This document shows positions 15,959 through 26,711 of a stretch of DNA of 52,560 nucleotides, piece by piece; the stretch's first letter is position 1; every line of letters begins with the position of its first letter. This stretch comes from an uncultured Coprococcus sp. (GTDB lineage Bacteria; Bacillota; Clostridia; Lachnospirales; Lachnospiraceae), in assembly GCA_947632705.1 (NCBI GenBank), contig CANRQE010000010.1, positions 1 through 52,560 of the forward strand, written 5' to 3'. A program made the translations under genes and the position numbers. The notes under the pieces were generated by a model. The model had not been told where the DNA came from. It did no database searches and saw only the letters and a list, made by a program, of their open reading frames with translations.

Positions 15959-18520
15959 TTACAATCTGCAGATTGCCCCTGTCCGGCTGTTAAATTCATC
16001 CACTGCCGTCTGATCAGGCGACCTTCCATTTAAGGCACTATGCATTAGCTCACATAGTCTTGTACCCGGCTGATACTCATATTTATCATAAATATATGCA
16101 GGATCCAGCTGCAGTTTTTCCCATAAGTCAAGCATATGTCTCCTTGTAATCTTATTTTCATACAATGCTCCGACTGTGGAACGGATACTGTAACTATATG
16201 GGGATTTTGTTTTCAGATAGACGCGTTTGCTGCACATGATCCGTCTGGAGCTGCTGCCGATTAAGATGTGATAAGCTCCTTCCTCTGCAACCCAGGCATG
16301 CAGGTCCTCATCATAAGATGCAAAATCACGGGCAGTCAGCGCAAACGTCACGGTCGTCTTTTCCCTGTATGCCAGCTTTATCTTCTGAAAGGCCCTGCAT
16401 TCTTTCATTGGTTTGGACAGGGCAGATGCTTCATCACGAATATAAAGCTGAACTACTTCTGCTGCCTCTCCGTACACTTCAGGCCCCAGATTTTCCACAT
16501 CCACGGAAACTTTGAGCTTATCCGTAAATACCGGCAGGCGGGCAGATTGGATTTCTCCGTCCCTTGTGACCAGATCGACCGCCTGTTCTTCCGCCGATAC
16601 TCTCTCATCAGATATCTGAAAATTACAGTAAGACAGTCCGTGTCCAAACGGATAAAGCGGTTCTACCAGACATTTGTCATAATACCGGTATCCTACATAG
16701 ATTCCCTCTCCATAACAGACATGATACCCGTCTCCCGGAAAATTCAGGTATGTCGGAGTTTCTTTATAAGTCTTCGGAAAAGTAATCGGCAGCTTCCCGG
16801 ATGGATTTACCCTTCCGCACAGGATATCAGCCATCGCATGACCGCCTTCCATGCCGGGAAGAAACATGCAGAAGATTCCGTCCAGATATGGTTCCCAGTC
16901 ACATAGTTCCACCGGCCCGCACACATTTAAAATCAGGCCCATTCTGATATCCGGCCGCTGTTTCTTCATCTGTACCAGCTTATCCAGTATTCTGCGGTCG
17001 TCTTCCGAAAGCTTTAAATCCTTTCTGTCCCTTCCTTCCATTCCGCCGACTCTTGCCACACAGAGATAGGTGGCGGATGGTACGGACTGCCAGTCATGCG
17101 GAATCCCAACCTCAACCGGAACCCGGTTTTCCGCCAGTCCTTCATAGATGGTGGAAGTCTTATCTGTCGTAATTCCTGCGCTTCCGGTTCCGCAATCATA
17201 CAAACGAAGGGCCCCGCTTCCGCAGAGAATGACACGCATCATCTGACTGCCGGTATCCGTCAGGGCAGAAAAAGCCGAATCGCTGCCTCCCCCTGCAGAA
17301 TTCTGCATAATCGGAAAAATTCCGTTTTCATTCTTTAATAATACGATTCCCTCACAGGCTGCCCTGTATGCTGCCTGTTCGGAACGATCCATGATATACT
17401 GGCAGGACGCATCATAAACGTCCGGATGTCCATATGTCAGGAGTATGGAAAGAATCCTTCTGACATTGATATCCAGTTCCTCCTCTGTCAGTTTTCCGGT
17501 TCTGATCGCATCGAGTACAGGCTCCGGATCTGCAGGGCCCGGCATATTGACATCCGTTCCTGCCTTTAATGCCTGAACCGGATGATCGACTGCACCCCAG
17601 TCCGACACTACCATTCCCTGAAATCCCCAGGCCTTCCGGAGAATATCTGACAGAAGCCATGCATTTTCCGTACATGCCGTTCCGTTGATCTTATTATATG
17701 CCGCCATAACCGTTGCTGCCTGTGCCTTTTCCACACAGGCGCGAAAGCCCGGAAAATATATTTCATGCAATGCGCGCTCTGATATGGTTTCATCGATTCC
17801 CTTCCGGTTGGTTTCCTGATTGTTTGCTGCAAAATGCTTAATATTTGCAGCAACTCCTTCCGCCTGTACGCCTTTTACCAGTTCCGGCGCCAGCACGCTT
17901 ACAAGATACGGATCCTCTGAATACCCCTCAAACAACCGGCCGTTTCGCGGATCACGGTGTATATTGATGTTGGGGGTTCCAAGGAGCATATGAACGCCAT
18001 GCGCCCTGGCTTCCCTGCCCAGTGCCTGTCCGACCATATAAACCACTTCCGGATTCCATGTGGCGCCCAGCAGCATTCCTGCCGGAAAGCAGGCAGGCGA
18101 CATCAGACTTGCTTCATCCGTTTCGTCCATGGACTGATATACAAATGAAATCTTCCCGTTTTTTGTATTTCTTCTGAATCTTCTGTCCAATTCATCATGT
18201 ACAATTTTTCTGAGTTTTCTTTCCTTCTCATTTAATTGATCCGGCGCAAAATAATATCTGATGACATGACGAAGCTCGGTAGGGGTATGACCCGATACGA
18301 ATTCTTTTTCTTCCGCCGATAACCCGGAATCCCGGTATCCGGAAAAAATATCTCCGATTAACTGCTCATAATTCATACCGGTTCCACCGTCCAAGAGCTG
18401 CAGCCCTGCAAGCTTCTGTGACTCCACTCCGGCTATTGTGCAGAAGCTTTTGCCGCATACCAGTCCTGCTTTTTCCTCTATACTCATTTGTTTCAGAATC
18501 GCATCTGTCAGAGCATCCAT
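15959..18520 (-). CDS. Glycoside hydrolase family 3, beta-glucosidase-like, cytosolic
   Basis: An 853-residue protein starting at 18520 behind GGAGGG; the longer open frame upstream adds only unlike residues. The N-terminal catalytic barrel holds IKHFAANNQETNR and the nucleophile Asp 307 in VVSDWGAVDH. The alpha/beta sandwich domain follows, then a fibronectin-III-like domain near residues 650-760 and a C-terminal tail. No signal peptide, so it probably acts on imported oligosaccharides. It follows glpK by 11 bases. Likely releases beta-linked glucose or a related sugar; exact specificity not evident. Confidence 0.9.
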   Translation of the reverse strand: MDALTDAILKQMSIEEKAGLVCGKSFCTIAGVESQKLAGLQLLDGGTGMNYEQLIGDIFSGYRDSGLSAEEKEFVSGHTPTELRHVIRYYFAPDQLNEKERKLRKIVHDELDRRFRRNTKNGKISFVYQSMDETDEASLMSPACFPAGMLLGATWNPEVVYMVGQALGREARAHGVHMLLGTPNINIHRDPRNGRLFEGYSEDPYLVSVLAPELVKGVQAEGVAANIKHFAANNQETNRKGIDETISERALHEIYFPGFRACVEKAQAATVMAAYNKINGTACTENAWLLSDILRKAWGFQGMVVSDWGAVDHPVQALKAGTDVNMPGPADPEPVLDAIRTGKLTEEELDINVRRILSILLTYGHPDVYDASCQYIMDRSEQAAYRAACEGIVLLKNENGIFPIMQNSAGGGSDSAFSALTDTGSQMMRVILCGSGALRLYDCGTGSAGITTDKTSTIYEGLAENRVPVEVGIPHDWQSVPSATYLCVARVGGMEGRDRKDLKLSEDDRRILDKLVQMKKQRPDIRMGLILNVCGPVELCDWEPYLDGIFCMFLPGMEGGHAMADILCGRVNPSGKLPITFPKTYKETPTYLNFPGDGYHVCYGEGIYVGYRYYDKCLVEPLYPFGHGLSYCNFQISDERVSAEEQAVDLVTRDGEIQSARLPVFTDKLKVSVDVENLGPEVYGEAAEVVQLYIRDEASALSKPMKECRAFQKIKLAYREKTTVTFALTARDFASYDEDLHAWVAEEGAYHILIGSSSRRIMCSKRVYLKTKSPYSYSIRSTVGALYENKITRRHMLDLWEKLQLDPAYIYDKYEYQPGTRLCELMHSALNGRSPDQTAVDEFNSRTGAICRL

Positions 18521-18531
18521 CTTTAACCCTC

Positions 18532-20031
<1,500 letters not shown>

Positions 20032-22686
20032 TCACTGATCCAGATAATTTTCTCTGATGAGTGTATTGACTCTTTCTATTTCCTCCCGCAGTCCCCTTGC
20101 CGACATACGCAGTGCGCCCTGCCCCATAATGATCAGCTGCTCCAGTGCATCTGATGTGGCAACCGTAACCTGACTTGTCCTCCCAAGAGCATGCGTTGTT
20201 TTTTCGATATACATATCGGCCGTCTCCGCTTCCTTCGTATAGACAACATGAATATTGTGATATTTTATTATTTCTCCCGGATTCTGCTTAACCTTATATG
20301 CATCAAAGACAAGAATGACTTCACAACCCATATATCCCTGATAATTACATAAAATGTCCATCAGCTTTCCTCTGGCAGAATCCATATTGGAAGCTGCCAG
20401 CTCCTTCAGATCGTCCCATGCAAAAATAATATTATACCCGTCTACCAGAAGATATGCTTTTCCGTCCTTTTTTCTTTTATATGTTTTATAAGCTCCCGCG
20501 CCAGTATTTCCGGTTTTTTTCTGCTGATATGGCTCTGATTCCGGCGGCTGCGCCTTTGGTTCCCTGTGATAACGGTAAAATCCTGCCCGGTTATAAACAG
20601 CGTTTTCATGGTTCCGGCCGCCATAGGTGCGCAGAAAGATATCCTCCAGTTCCTGCTCGTCATAGGACGGAGCGTTGTCTGCTTCCCGTGCCCTTTTTCT
20701 TTCTTTTATCATATTCGCAGCCGCATCGCCTTCCGTCTCCCACGCCCCGTCAGCTTCCATACCGGCAAGCGCAAAGCCTGCATCCTCCCTGACGTGCATA
20801 TGATCGTAAACCTCCTGCCAGCTTACAAGATATCCCGCCCCATGTGCACAAAAAACGGATGCAGACGGATGTTCCAAATCCTCCTCCGGCATATAGGCTG
20901 CCGCCGCAATGACTTCTTCTTCATTATGGCAGGGTGCATAGCCCTGAAACGTACAGGTGAGACTTCCTTTCCCATGGGTATAGGACATCAGTTCCTGATA
21001 ATACTCTTTCATTGTAACAACGGGTGCGGTTCCTTTTAACAATGCCGTTTCCCCCGTAATTTCCGGCGGTTCAAACGTTCCGTGCATCATAGTAACATCT
21101 GACATGGCTCTGCCTGCCGCATCAGCAGGCATCTGCATAACAAATGCATATACGGGTTCCAACAGCATACTCTCGCCCATCATCAGGCCCTGTCTGACTG
21201 CCCTGTAAGCCGCCTGTCTGAAATCTCCGCCTTCCGTATGTTTAAGATGCGCTTTTCCTGCTGTAAGCGTGAGCTTCATATCCGTAATCGGCGCACCGGT
21301 CAATACGCCGCAATGTTCCGTTTCTTCCAAGTGAGAAAGTATCAGTCTCTGCCAGTTTTTATCCAGCAGATCTTCGCTGCATATGCTGTCAAACTGTAAT
21401 CCGCTTCCCGGTTCCAAAGGTTCCATCAGCAGATGGACCTCCGCATAATGCCTGAGCGGTTCAAAGTGCCCGACGCCCATAACAGGATATTTTAAGGTCT
21501 CTTTGTATGCAATCTGCCCCGGTCCAAAGCTGACGTCCGTTCCATAACGCTTCCGGATCATCTGCTTTAAAACCTCGAGCTGCACCTGCCCCATAACCAT
21601 AATTTGAATTTCCCTGGCTTCCTCCTGCCACACGACGGCAAGCGCCGGCTCTTCTTCCTCAAGCTGTTTTATCTTTTTTAACAGATCAAATACATCCGTT
21701 CCTTCGGGATAGAGCAGACGATAAGATAACACGGGCGTCAGTACCGGTAAGACATCCTCCGTTTCCGCTCCGAGTCCCTGTCCCGCATAAGTCCCGGTCA
21801 GTCCCGTTACCGCACAGACGGTTCCGCTCTTTGCCTCATCCGGGCTCTCATAGGAGGTTCCGGAATAAATCCGGATCTGATGAATCTTCTCTCCGCTTTC
21901 TTCAATACTTGTCCTGCACTTCAGTGTTCCGCCCGTAATCTTCAGCCAAGTCAGCCGCTCACCCCTGGTATCTCTGGATATCTTAAACACTCTTGCCCCA
22001 AAGGCTTCCGGATATTTGGGCTCCAGCATATAGGTTTCCATCCCTGCGAGCAGCAGATCTACACCTGTAAGCTTCAGGGCGGATCCGAAAAAGCACGGAA
22101 AAACATCCCTGCGGCAGATCGCATCCCCGATCTCCTCAGATGCAAGTTCTCCCGTCTCGAGGTACTGCTCCAGCAAATCCTCTCTGCACAGGGCAATCTG
22201 TTCCGATAAAGGATCACAGCAAAAATCGACACATCCGTCATCCAGTCTGTGCCGAAGTTCTTCAAGCAGCTCCGCTTTATCAAAATGGGACATATCCATC
22301 TTATTGATAAAAATAAAAACAGGCACCTGATATCTTTTTAGAAGCTTCCAAAGAGTATCTGTATGGCTCTGCACACCATCCATGCCATTAATTACCAATA
22401 TGGCATAATCCAACACCTGTAAGGTTCGCTCCATTTCAGCAGAGAAATCAACATGACCGGGCGTATCCAGCAAAGTTACATGCAGCTGCCCGTAGGTAAA
22501 CTCGGCCTGCTTGGAAAATATCGTAATTCCTCTTTCCCGCTCCTGCTCCTCTGTATCCAGGAAGGTATCCTGATGATCCACACGCCCCGGCGTCCTGATT
22601 CTTCCTGCCATATATAACATTGCTTCCGACAATGTGGTTTTCCCTGCATCTACATGGGCTAAAATGCCAACTACTATATTCTTCAT
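20032..22686 (-). CDS. Tet(M)-like ribosome-binding GTPase fused to a C-terminal NYN (YacP/Rae1-like) nuclease domain
   Basis: An 884-residue protein. Residues 1 to about 640 follow the ribosomal-protection family: G1 AHVDAGKTT (11-19), G2 RERGITI, G3 DTPGHVDF, G4 NKMD, then EF-G-like domains II to V. The domain IV tip reads TAGKAHLKHTEGGDFR rather than the YSPVST loop of Tet(M), so tetracycline resistance is not assured. A charged linker (about 660-740) leads to a NYN domain (about 744-884) with conserved acidic positions Asp 749 (LLVDGYN), Asp 795 (LVFDAY), Asp 824 (ETADMYIE) and Asp 846 (VATSDALE). Free-standing YacP/Rae1 cleaves mRNA in the ribosomal A site in Bacillus. Family members of Tet(M) are about 640 residues, so the extra 240 are a true extension. 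Inferred role: ribosome rescue or stress response. Twelve bases from both neighbours. Confidence 0.85.
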   Translation of the reverse strand: MKNIVVGILAHVDAGKTTLSEAMLYMAGRIRTPGRVDHQDTFLDTEEQERERGITIFSKQAEFTYGQLHVTLLDTPGHVDFSAEMERTLQVLDYAILVINGMDGVQSHTDTLWKLLKRYQVPVFIFINKMDMSHFDKAELLEELRHRLDDGCVDFCCDPLSEQIALCREDLLEQYLETGELASEEIGDAICRRDVFPCFFGSALKLTGVDLLLAGMETYMLEPKYPEAFGARVFKISRDTRGERLTWLKITGGTLKCRTSIEESGEKIHQIRIYSGTSYESPDEAKSGTVCAVTGLTGTYAGQGLGAETEDVLPVLTPVLSYRLLYPEGTDVFDLLKKIKQLEEEEPALAVVWQEEAREIQIMVMGQVQLEVLKQMIRKRYGTDVSFGPGQIAYKETLKYPVMGVGHFEPLRHYAEVHLLMEPLEPGSGLQFDSICSEDLLDKNWQRLILSHLEETEHCGVLTGAPITDMKLTLTAGKAHLKHTEGGDFRQAAYRAVRQGLMMGESMLLEPVYAFVMQMPADAAGRAMSDVTMMHGTFEPPEITGETALLKGTAPVVTMKEYYQELMSYTHGKGSLTCTFQGYAPCHNEEEVIAAAAYMPEEDLEHPSASVFCAHGAGYLVSWQEVYDHMHVREDAGFALAGMEADGAWETEGDAAANMIKERKRAREADNAPSYDEQELEDIFLRTYGGRNHENAVYNRAGFYRYHREPKAQPPESEPYQQKKTGNTGAGAYKTYKRKKDGKAYLLVDGYNIIFAWDDLKELAASNMDSARGKLMDILCNYQGYMGCEVILVFDAYKVKQNPGEIIKYHNIHVVYTKEAETADMYIEKTTHALGRTSQVTVATSDALEQLIIMGQGALRMSARGLREEIERVNTLIRENYLDQ

Positions 22687-22698
22687 CCTCTTTATCCT

Positions 22699-23733
22699 TT
22701 ATGTCTGATCCTGTAAATGCTCCAACCGGGCGTTTTCTGCTTTTTTAATCCGCCCGAAAAAAGCAGCTACAACAGCACCTACCGCACAGGGGAACAAAAA
22801 GGTGGCAAATCTGTATAACAGTGCCATGGCTCCGGCCGCCGATGTGCCAACCAATCCGGAAAACAGCCCGATTAAAACAAATTCACTGGAACCGATTCCT
22901 GCCGGTACGGGAATGACCGCTGCCAGCATGACACAGACGGCTGTCATGGCAAGAGCATGCATCGGAGTCAGCACCTGTCTGTGATATAACACAATATATG
23001 GAATCATAAACCAGCAGGCCAGCTTTACAAAGTTGATCAGAATCAGCCCGGCAAGCATACCTTTTTTCTTCAGCAGCTTTTTGGAAGCAGTCTCCATGAT
23101 CATGCACTGGTTTCTGACCTTTTGAAAAAATTCCGTAAATTTTCCTTTAAAATTAAACAGCTCCATAAGGGCGTACAAAATTCTGTGAAACCATGCGGCA
23201 CAGGCAAACAGCATTAAACAGGCCGTAATAATAATTGTCAATCCGAATCCGGCCAGCAGATACCACCTGTAATCCTTAAATCTGTTCTGCATATAATCAT
23301 AATTCATAAAAAACAGGATTGCTGACAAGATTGCAATACTCAGTTTGTGAATGGCATATTCTATGGTATACATACCGCATGCCTCCGACGCCTGAACCCC
23401 ATTGCCGCTCATATACACAATGGCGGCAACGCCGGCCCCGCTTCCCATCGTTATGGTTCTGTAAAATGCACAGAAATAAGTCATGCCAAAAGCCTGTCTG
23501 AAACGGAAATTCGGGTTATATTGTCTTGCGAGAAGCCATGTAATGACGCTCTCAAATATGCTGTACAGCAAGGTGGCCGCCACGATCAGCAGCACTACCG
23601 TCAGACTTGTTTTTTTTAATTGATGGAAAATTGGTCCTGCTGAATCCCGAAAGACATATACAATCAGCGCAAGGATGATTCCGACACAAATCCATTTTAC
23701 AATATTTTTTTGTGTTTCCGTCAGTTTTTTCAT
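22699..23733 (-). CDS. UPF0104 / LPG-synthase-transmembrane-like flippase domain protein
   Basis: A 344-residue integral membrane protein from ATG 23733, with GGAG close upstream; an ATG ten codons earlier (23763) is also possible but lacks a ribosome site. It has about eight hydrophobic segments and the family signature VIPVPAGIGSSEFVLIGLF near the C-terminus. This is the membrane half of MprF-type proteins without the lysyl-transfer domain; family members are thought to move lipids or lipid-linked sugars. It is the first gene of the long run, 12 bases before the Tet(M)-like gene. Confidence 0.8.
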   Translation of the reverse strand: MKKLTETQKNIVKWICVGIILALIVYVFRDSAGPIFHQLKKTSLTVVLLIVAATLLYSIFESVITWLLARQYNPNFRFRQAFGMTYFCAFYRTITMGSGAGVAAIVYMSGNGVQASEACGMYTIEYAIHKLSIAILSAILFFMNYDYMQNRFKDYRWYLLAGFGLTIIITACLMLFACAAWFHRILYALMELFNFKGKFTEFFQKVRNQCMIMETASKKLLKKKGMLAGLILINFVKLACWFMIPYIVLYHRQVLTPMHALAMTAVCVMLAAVIPVPAGIGSSEFVLIGLFSGLVGTSAAGAMALLYRFATFLFPCAVGAVVAAFFGRIKKAENARLEHLQDQT

Positions 23734-23820
23734 GAACTCCAACCTGTCATTCTTATGTGCCATCAAACAGGACTTCTGTCCGATGCTTTCCTTTTATCTG
23801 CTTTTATCAATTATATTGAC

Positions 23821-23849
23821 ATGATACCTTTTAATGACAGCTTTCGCAA
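23821..23849 (-). promoter_or_regulatory. Candidate promoter of the UPF0104 to NUDIX run
   Basis: On the minus strand TTGCGA (23849-23844), 17 bases, then TATCAT (23826-23821), about 90 bases upstream of the first gene. The following genes have gaps of 11 to 20 bases, then a 4-base overlap and 86 bases. Confidence 0.5.
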
Positions 23850-23944
23850 TATAAAAAATATAAATTATTCTGTTTATATTGTATCATATATCTTTCTATA
23901 ACATGCATTCCATCTTCTGCTGTTTCATTGTCTTAAAACATATG

Positions 23945-23988
23945 AAGAGCAGATTTTTACAGTCTGTTTTTCGTAAAAATCTGCTCTT
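23945..23988 (-). terminator. Hairpin terminator after cysK
   Basis: A perfect 16-base stem, AAGAGCAGATTTTTAC at 23945-23960 and its complement at 23973-23988, with a 12-base loop. It lies 31 bases after the cysK stop on the minus strand. The T tract is short (TTTT after six bases), so it may be imperfect. Confidence 0.65.
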
Positions 23989-24019
23989 TCTGCCGGATAT
24001 TGCAATATATGGATGAATC

Positions 24020-24949
24020 TTAACCGAACAATGGTGTGGAATAATATCTGTCGCCGCTGTCCGGAAGCAGGACAACAATCGTCTTTCCTTCATTTTCCGG
24101 ACGTTTTGCAAGCTCCTTTGCCGCATACAGCGCTGCACCGGAGGAAATTCCTACCAGAACGCCCTCCGATCCGGCAATCTCTTTTGCCGCTTCAAAGGCT
24201 GCCTCGTTTTCCACCGCAATGATCTCATCATACACATCCGTATTCAGGGTATCCGGTACAAATCCGGCTCCGATCCCCTGAATTTTATGGGAACCGGCAG
24301 TTCCTTTGGATAATACCGGAGAAGAGGCAGGCTCTACTGCCACAATCCTGACGTCCGGTTTTTTGCTTTTTAAATATTCTCCGACACCGGTAATCGTTCC
24401 GCCGGTACCGACGCCTGCCACAAAAATATCGATCTGACCGTCTGTATCCTCCCAGATTTCCGGAGCGGTCGTCTTCCTGTGCGCCTCCGGATTGGCCGGA
24501 TTTACAAACTGGCCGATTACCAGACTGTTCTCCGTTTCCGAAGCAATCTCTTCGGCCTTTGCAATGGCTCCCTTCATACCCTTGGAGCCATCCGTCAGAA
24601 CAATCTCCGCCCCATAGGCTTTGATTATGTTCCTGCGTTCAACACTCATCGTTTCCGGCATCACAATAATTGCCCGATAGCCCTTTGCAGTAGCAATCGC
24701 TGCAAGTCCTATGCCGGTATTCCCCGAGGTTGGCTCTATGATGACGGAACCCGGCTTTAATTTCCCGTTTCTTTCCGCATCCTCAATCATTTCTTTTGCA
24801 ATTCTGTCCTTGACACTGCCTGCCGGATTAAAATATTCCAGCTTGGCAAGCAGCTTCGCTTTCAGACCATTTTTTTCTTCTATGTGTGTTAATTCCAAAA
24901 TCGGGGTATTCCCAATCAATTCTGTTGCACTACGATATATCTTTGCCAT
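24020..24949 (-). CDS. cysK: Cysteine synthase A (O-acetylserine sulfhydrylase)
   Basis: A 309-residue PLP enzyme converting O-acetylserine and sulfide to cysteine. The PLP lysine is Lys 47 in NPAGSVKDR; the substrate loop is PTSGNTGIGL and the PLP phosphate loop is GTGGTITG. Full family length. It lies 55 bases after the O-acetylhomoserine sulfhydrylase gene with no promoter seen between, so they are probably one sulfur-assimilation operon controlled from 26527-26555. Confidence 0.95.
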   Translation of the reverse strand: MAKIYRSATELIGNTPILELTHIEEKNGLKAKLLAKLEYFNPAGSVKDRIAKEMIEDAERNGKLKPGSVIIEPTSGNTGIGLAAIATAKGYRAIIVMPETMSVERRNIIKAYGAEIVLTDGSKGMKGAIAKAEEIASETENSLVIGQFVNPANPEAHRKTTAPEIWEDTDGQIDIFVAGVGTGGTITGVGEYLKSKKPDVRIVAVEPASSPVLSKGTAGSHKIQGIGAGFVPDTLNTDVYDEIIAVENEAAFEAAKEIAGSEGVLVGISSGAALYAAKELAKRPENEGKTIVVLLPDSGDRYYSTPLFG

Positions 24950-25004
24950 ACTTCTTTCCTCTTTTCCATTTATAAAAATATTTATTTAAAATAGCCGGAC
25001 AAAT

Positions 25005-26312
25005 TTATTGCACAGCCCGGAACGCTTCGTCCAGATCCTCTATAATATCATCAATATTTTCTGTACCGATTGATAAACGGATGGTGTTTGGTTTAATTCC
25101 CTGATCTGACAGTTCTGCCTCATTCAGCTCAGAATGCGTTGTGGATGCCGGATGAATGACCAGCGACTTCACATCCGCTACATTGGCAAGTAACGAGAAC
25201 AGCTCCAGATTATCAATAAATTCCTGTGCTTTTGCTGCATCCCCTTTGATTTCAAAGGTAAAGATGGAGCCGCCGCCATTTGGAAAATATTTCCGATACA
25301 GTCTCTGCTGTTCCGGATCTGTTGAAACAGACGGATGATTTACCTTCTCAACAAGCGGATGACCGTTCAGATACTCTACCACCTTCAGGGCATTCTCCAC
25401 ATGCCTTTCCACACGCAGAGACAGGGTCTCCAGACTCTGAAGGAAAATCCATGCATGGAACGGCGACAGGGTCGCACCTGTATCTCTGAGCAGGATGGCT
25501 CTGATCCTTGTAACAAAAGCAGCAGGACCTGCAGCCTCTGCAAAGCTTACTCCGTGATAGCTCTCATTCGGCTCCGTTAACTGAGGGAACTTACCGGATG
25601 CTTTCCAGTCAAACTTTCCTGAATCTACAATTACGCCTCCGATTGTGGTTCCATGTCCGCCGATAAATTTGGTTGCAGAATGAATAACAATATCTGCCCC
25701 GTATTCTATCGGGCGAAGCAGATACGGCGTCGCAAACGTACTGTCGATGACAAGGGGAATCTTATGTGCATGCGCGATCTCTGCAATTGCTTCCACGTCC
25801 GTTACCTCTGAATTCGGATTTCCCAAAGCCTCAATGTAAAGTGCTTTTGTATTCTCTTTAATTGCAGCTTCAAAAGCAGCGGGCGAAAGCGGATCCACGA
25901 AGGTGGTTTCAATCCCGTAATCCCGGAAGGTATGCGCCAGCAGATTATATGTACCGCCATAGATATTCTTAGCCGCTACGATATGATCTCCGGCAAACGC
26001 CAGATTCTGAATCGTATAGGAAACGGCCGCTGCTCCGGACGCAACTGCAAGTGCCGCAACACCGCCCTCCAATGCTGCAATTCTTTTCTCAAACACATCT
26101 TCTGTCGGGTTTGTCAATCTGCCATATATATTGCCCGCATCCTTTAACGCAAATCTGTCCGCAGCATGCTGGGAATTATGAAATACATAGGAGGAAGACT
26201 GATAAATTGGTACCGCTCTCGCATCTGTTACCGGATCCGGTGCTTCCTGTCCAACGTGCAGCTGTAATGTTTCAAACTTAAAATTTCTTTCACTGTATGT
26301 TTTTTTACTCAT
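25005..26312 (-). CDS. metY: O-acetylhomoserine sulfhydrylase (aminocarboxypropyltransferase)
   Basis: A 435-residue Cys/Met-metabolism PLP enzyme. The PLP lysine is in HSATKFIGGHGTTIGG, and the length and the long internal loop after that point match O-acetylhomoserine sulfhydrylases rather than cystathionine synthases. It makes homocysteine from O-acetylhomoserine and sulfide. The ATG at 26312 has GGAG nine bases upstream; a more distal in-frame ATG overlaps that ribosome site. First structural gene of the cys operon, preceded by a leader of about 210 bases that contains a small ORF. Confidence 0.92.
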   Translation of the reverse strand: MSKKTYSERNFKFETLQLHVGQEAPDPVTDARAVPIYQSSSYVFHNSQHAADRFALKDAGNIYGRLTNPTEDVFEKRIAALEGGVAALAVASGAAAVSYTIQNLAFAGDHIVAAKNIYGGTYNLLAHTFRDYGIETTFVDPLSPAAFEAAIKENTKALYIEALGNPNSEVTDVEAIAEIAHAHKIPLVIDSTFATPYLLRPIEYGADIVIHSATKFIGGHGTTIGGVIVDSGKFDWKASGKFPQLTEPNESYHGVSFAEAAGPAAFVTRIRAILLRDTGATLSPFHAWIFLQSLETLSLRVERHVENALKVVEYLNGHPLVEKVNHPSVSTDPEQQRLYRKYFPNGGGSIFTFEIKGDAAKAQEFIDNLELFSLLANVADVKSLVIHPASTTHSELNEAELSDQGIKPNTIRLSIGTENIDDIIEDLDEAFRAVQ

Positions 26313-26400
26313 AATTTCTATCTCCATTTCTATTATCTTTTATTGATTCTTATCATTTTTTATTCATTGTTTTATTTTATGTATCTGAGCGCCGTAAAAC

Positions 26401-26466
26401 TTAACGCCAACATCGCCGCATTCGCTCATCCATATTCAGATAAAGTGTTTTTTTCAGTTCGTTCAT
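26401..26466 (-). CDS. 21-residue leader peptide ORF upstream of the sulfur operon
   Basis: ATG at 26466, preceded by AAGGGGCG at a fair distance, encodes MNELKKTLYLNMDERMRRCWR and a stop. It lies between the promoter (26527-26555) and the sulfhydrylase start. A Cys codon sits three codons before the stop, and the inverted repeat TGAGCG/CGCTCA (26386-26391 and 26424-26429) spans its end. This arrangement would suit translation-coupled control by cysteine supply, as known for cysteine-containing leader peptides in other bacteria. No obvious terminator with a T tract is visible, so the mechanism is open. Confidence 0.45.
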   Translation of the reverse strand: MNELKKTLYLNMDERMRRCWR

Positions 26467-26507
26467 CGTATCATCGCCCCTTTTTCATATATTCCTATAT
26501 GATTACT

Positions 26508-26520
26508 ATGATTTAATCAT
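26508..26520. promoter_or_regulatory. Palindromic operator at the start of the sulfur operon
   Basis: ATGATT-T-AATCAT, a perfect 13-base palindrome lying over the expected transcription start. A good candidate site for the divergent Rrf2 regulator, though a link is only inferred. Confidence 0.45.
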
Positions 26521-26526
26521 GGGAGT

Positions 26527-26555
26527 ATCTTATACCTCTTTTCCTACTTTGTCAA
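26527..26555 (-). promoter_or_regulatory. Promoter of the sulfhydrylase-cysK operon
   Basis: On the minus strand a perfect TTGACA (26555-26550), 17 bases, then TAAGAT (26532-26527). The intergenic stretch 26313-26711 also holds the leader ORF, the palindrome and a TATAAT at 26607-26612 facing the Rrf2 gene. Confidence 0.75.
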
Positions 26556-26711
26556 TATGATTTTATGATTTTTTTTAAATAGATAGAAAAAAATTGTAAC
26601 AGAGAGTATAATACATATATCCGAAAACCTGAAACATAAGAATAATGAATCAAAAAAAGACAGATGCATATCCATTTGCTGTCAATATACAAAAAAGACA
26701 GGAGGGTTTCG

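Noticed and set aside
20032..22686. Calling the Tet(M)-like gene a tetracycline-resistance gene
   Set aside because: The domain IV loop of Tet(M) is absent, the protein is about 240 residues longer, and the gene sits in a chromosomal run with no mobile-element signs.
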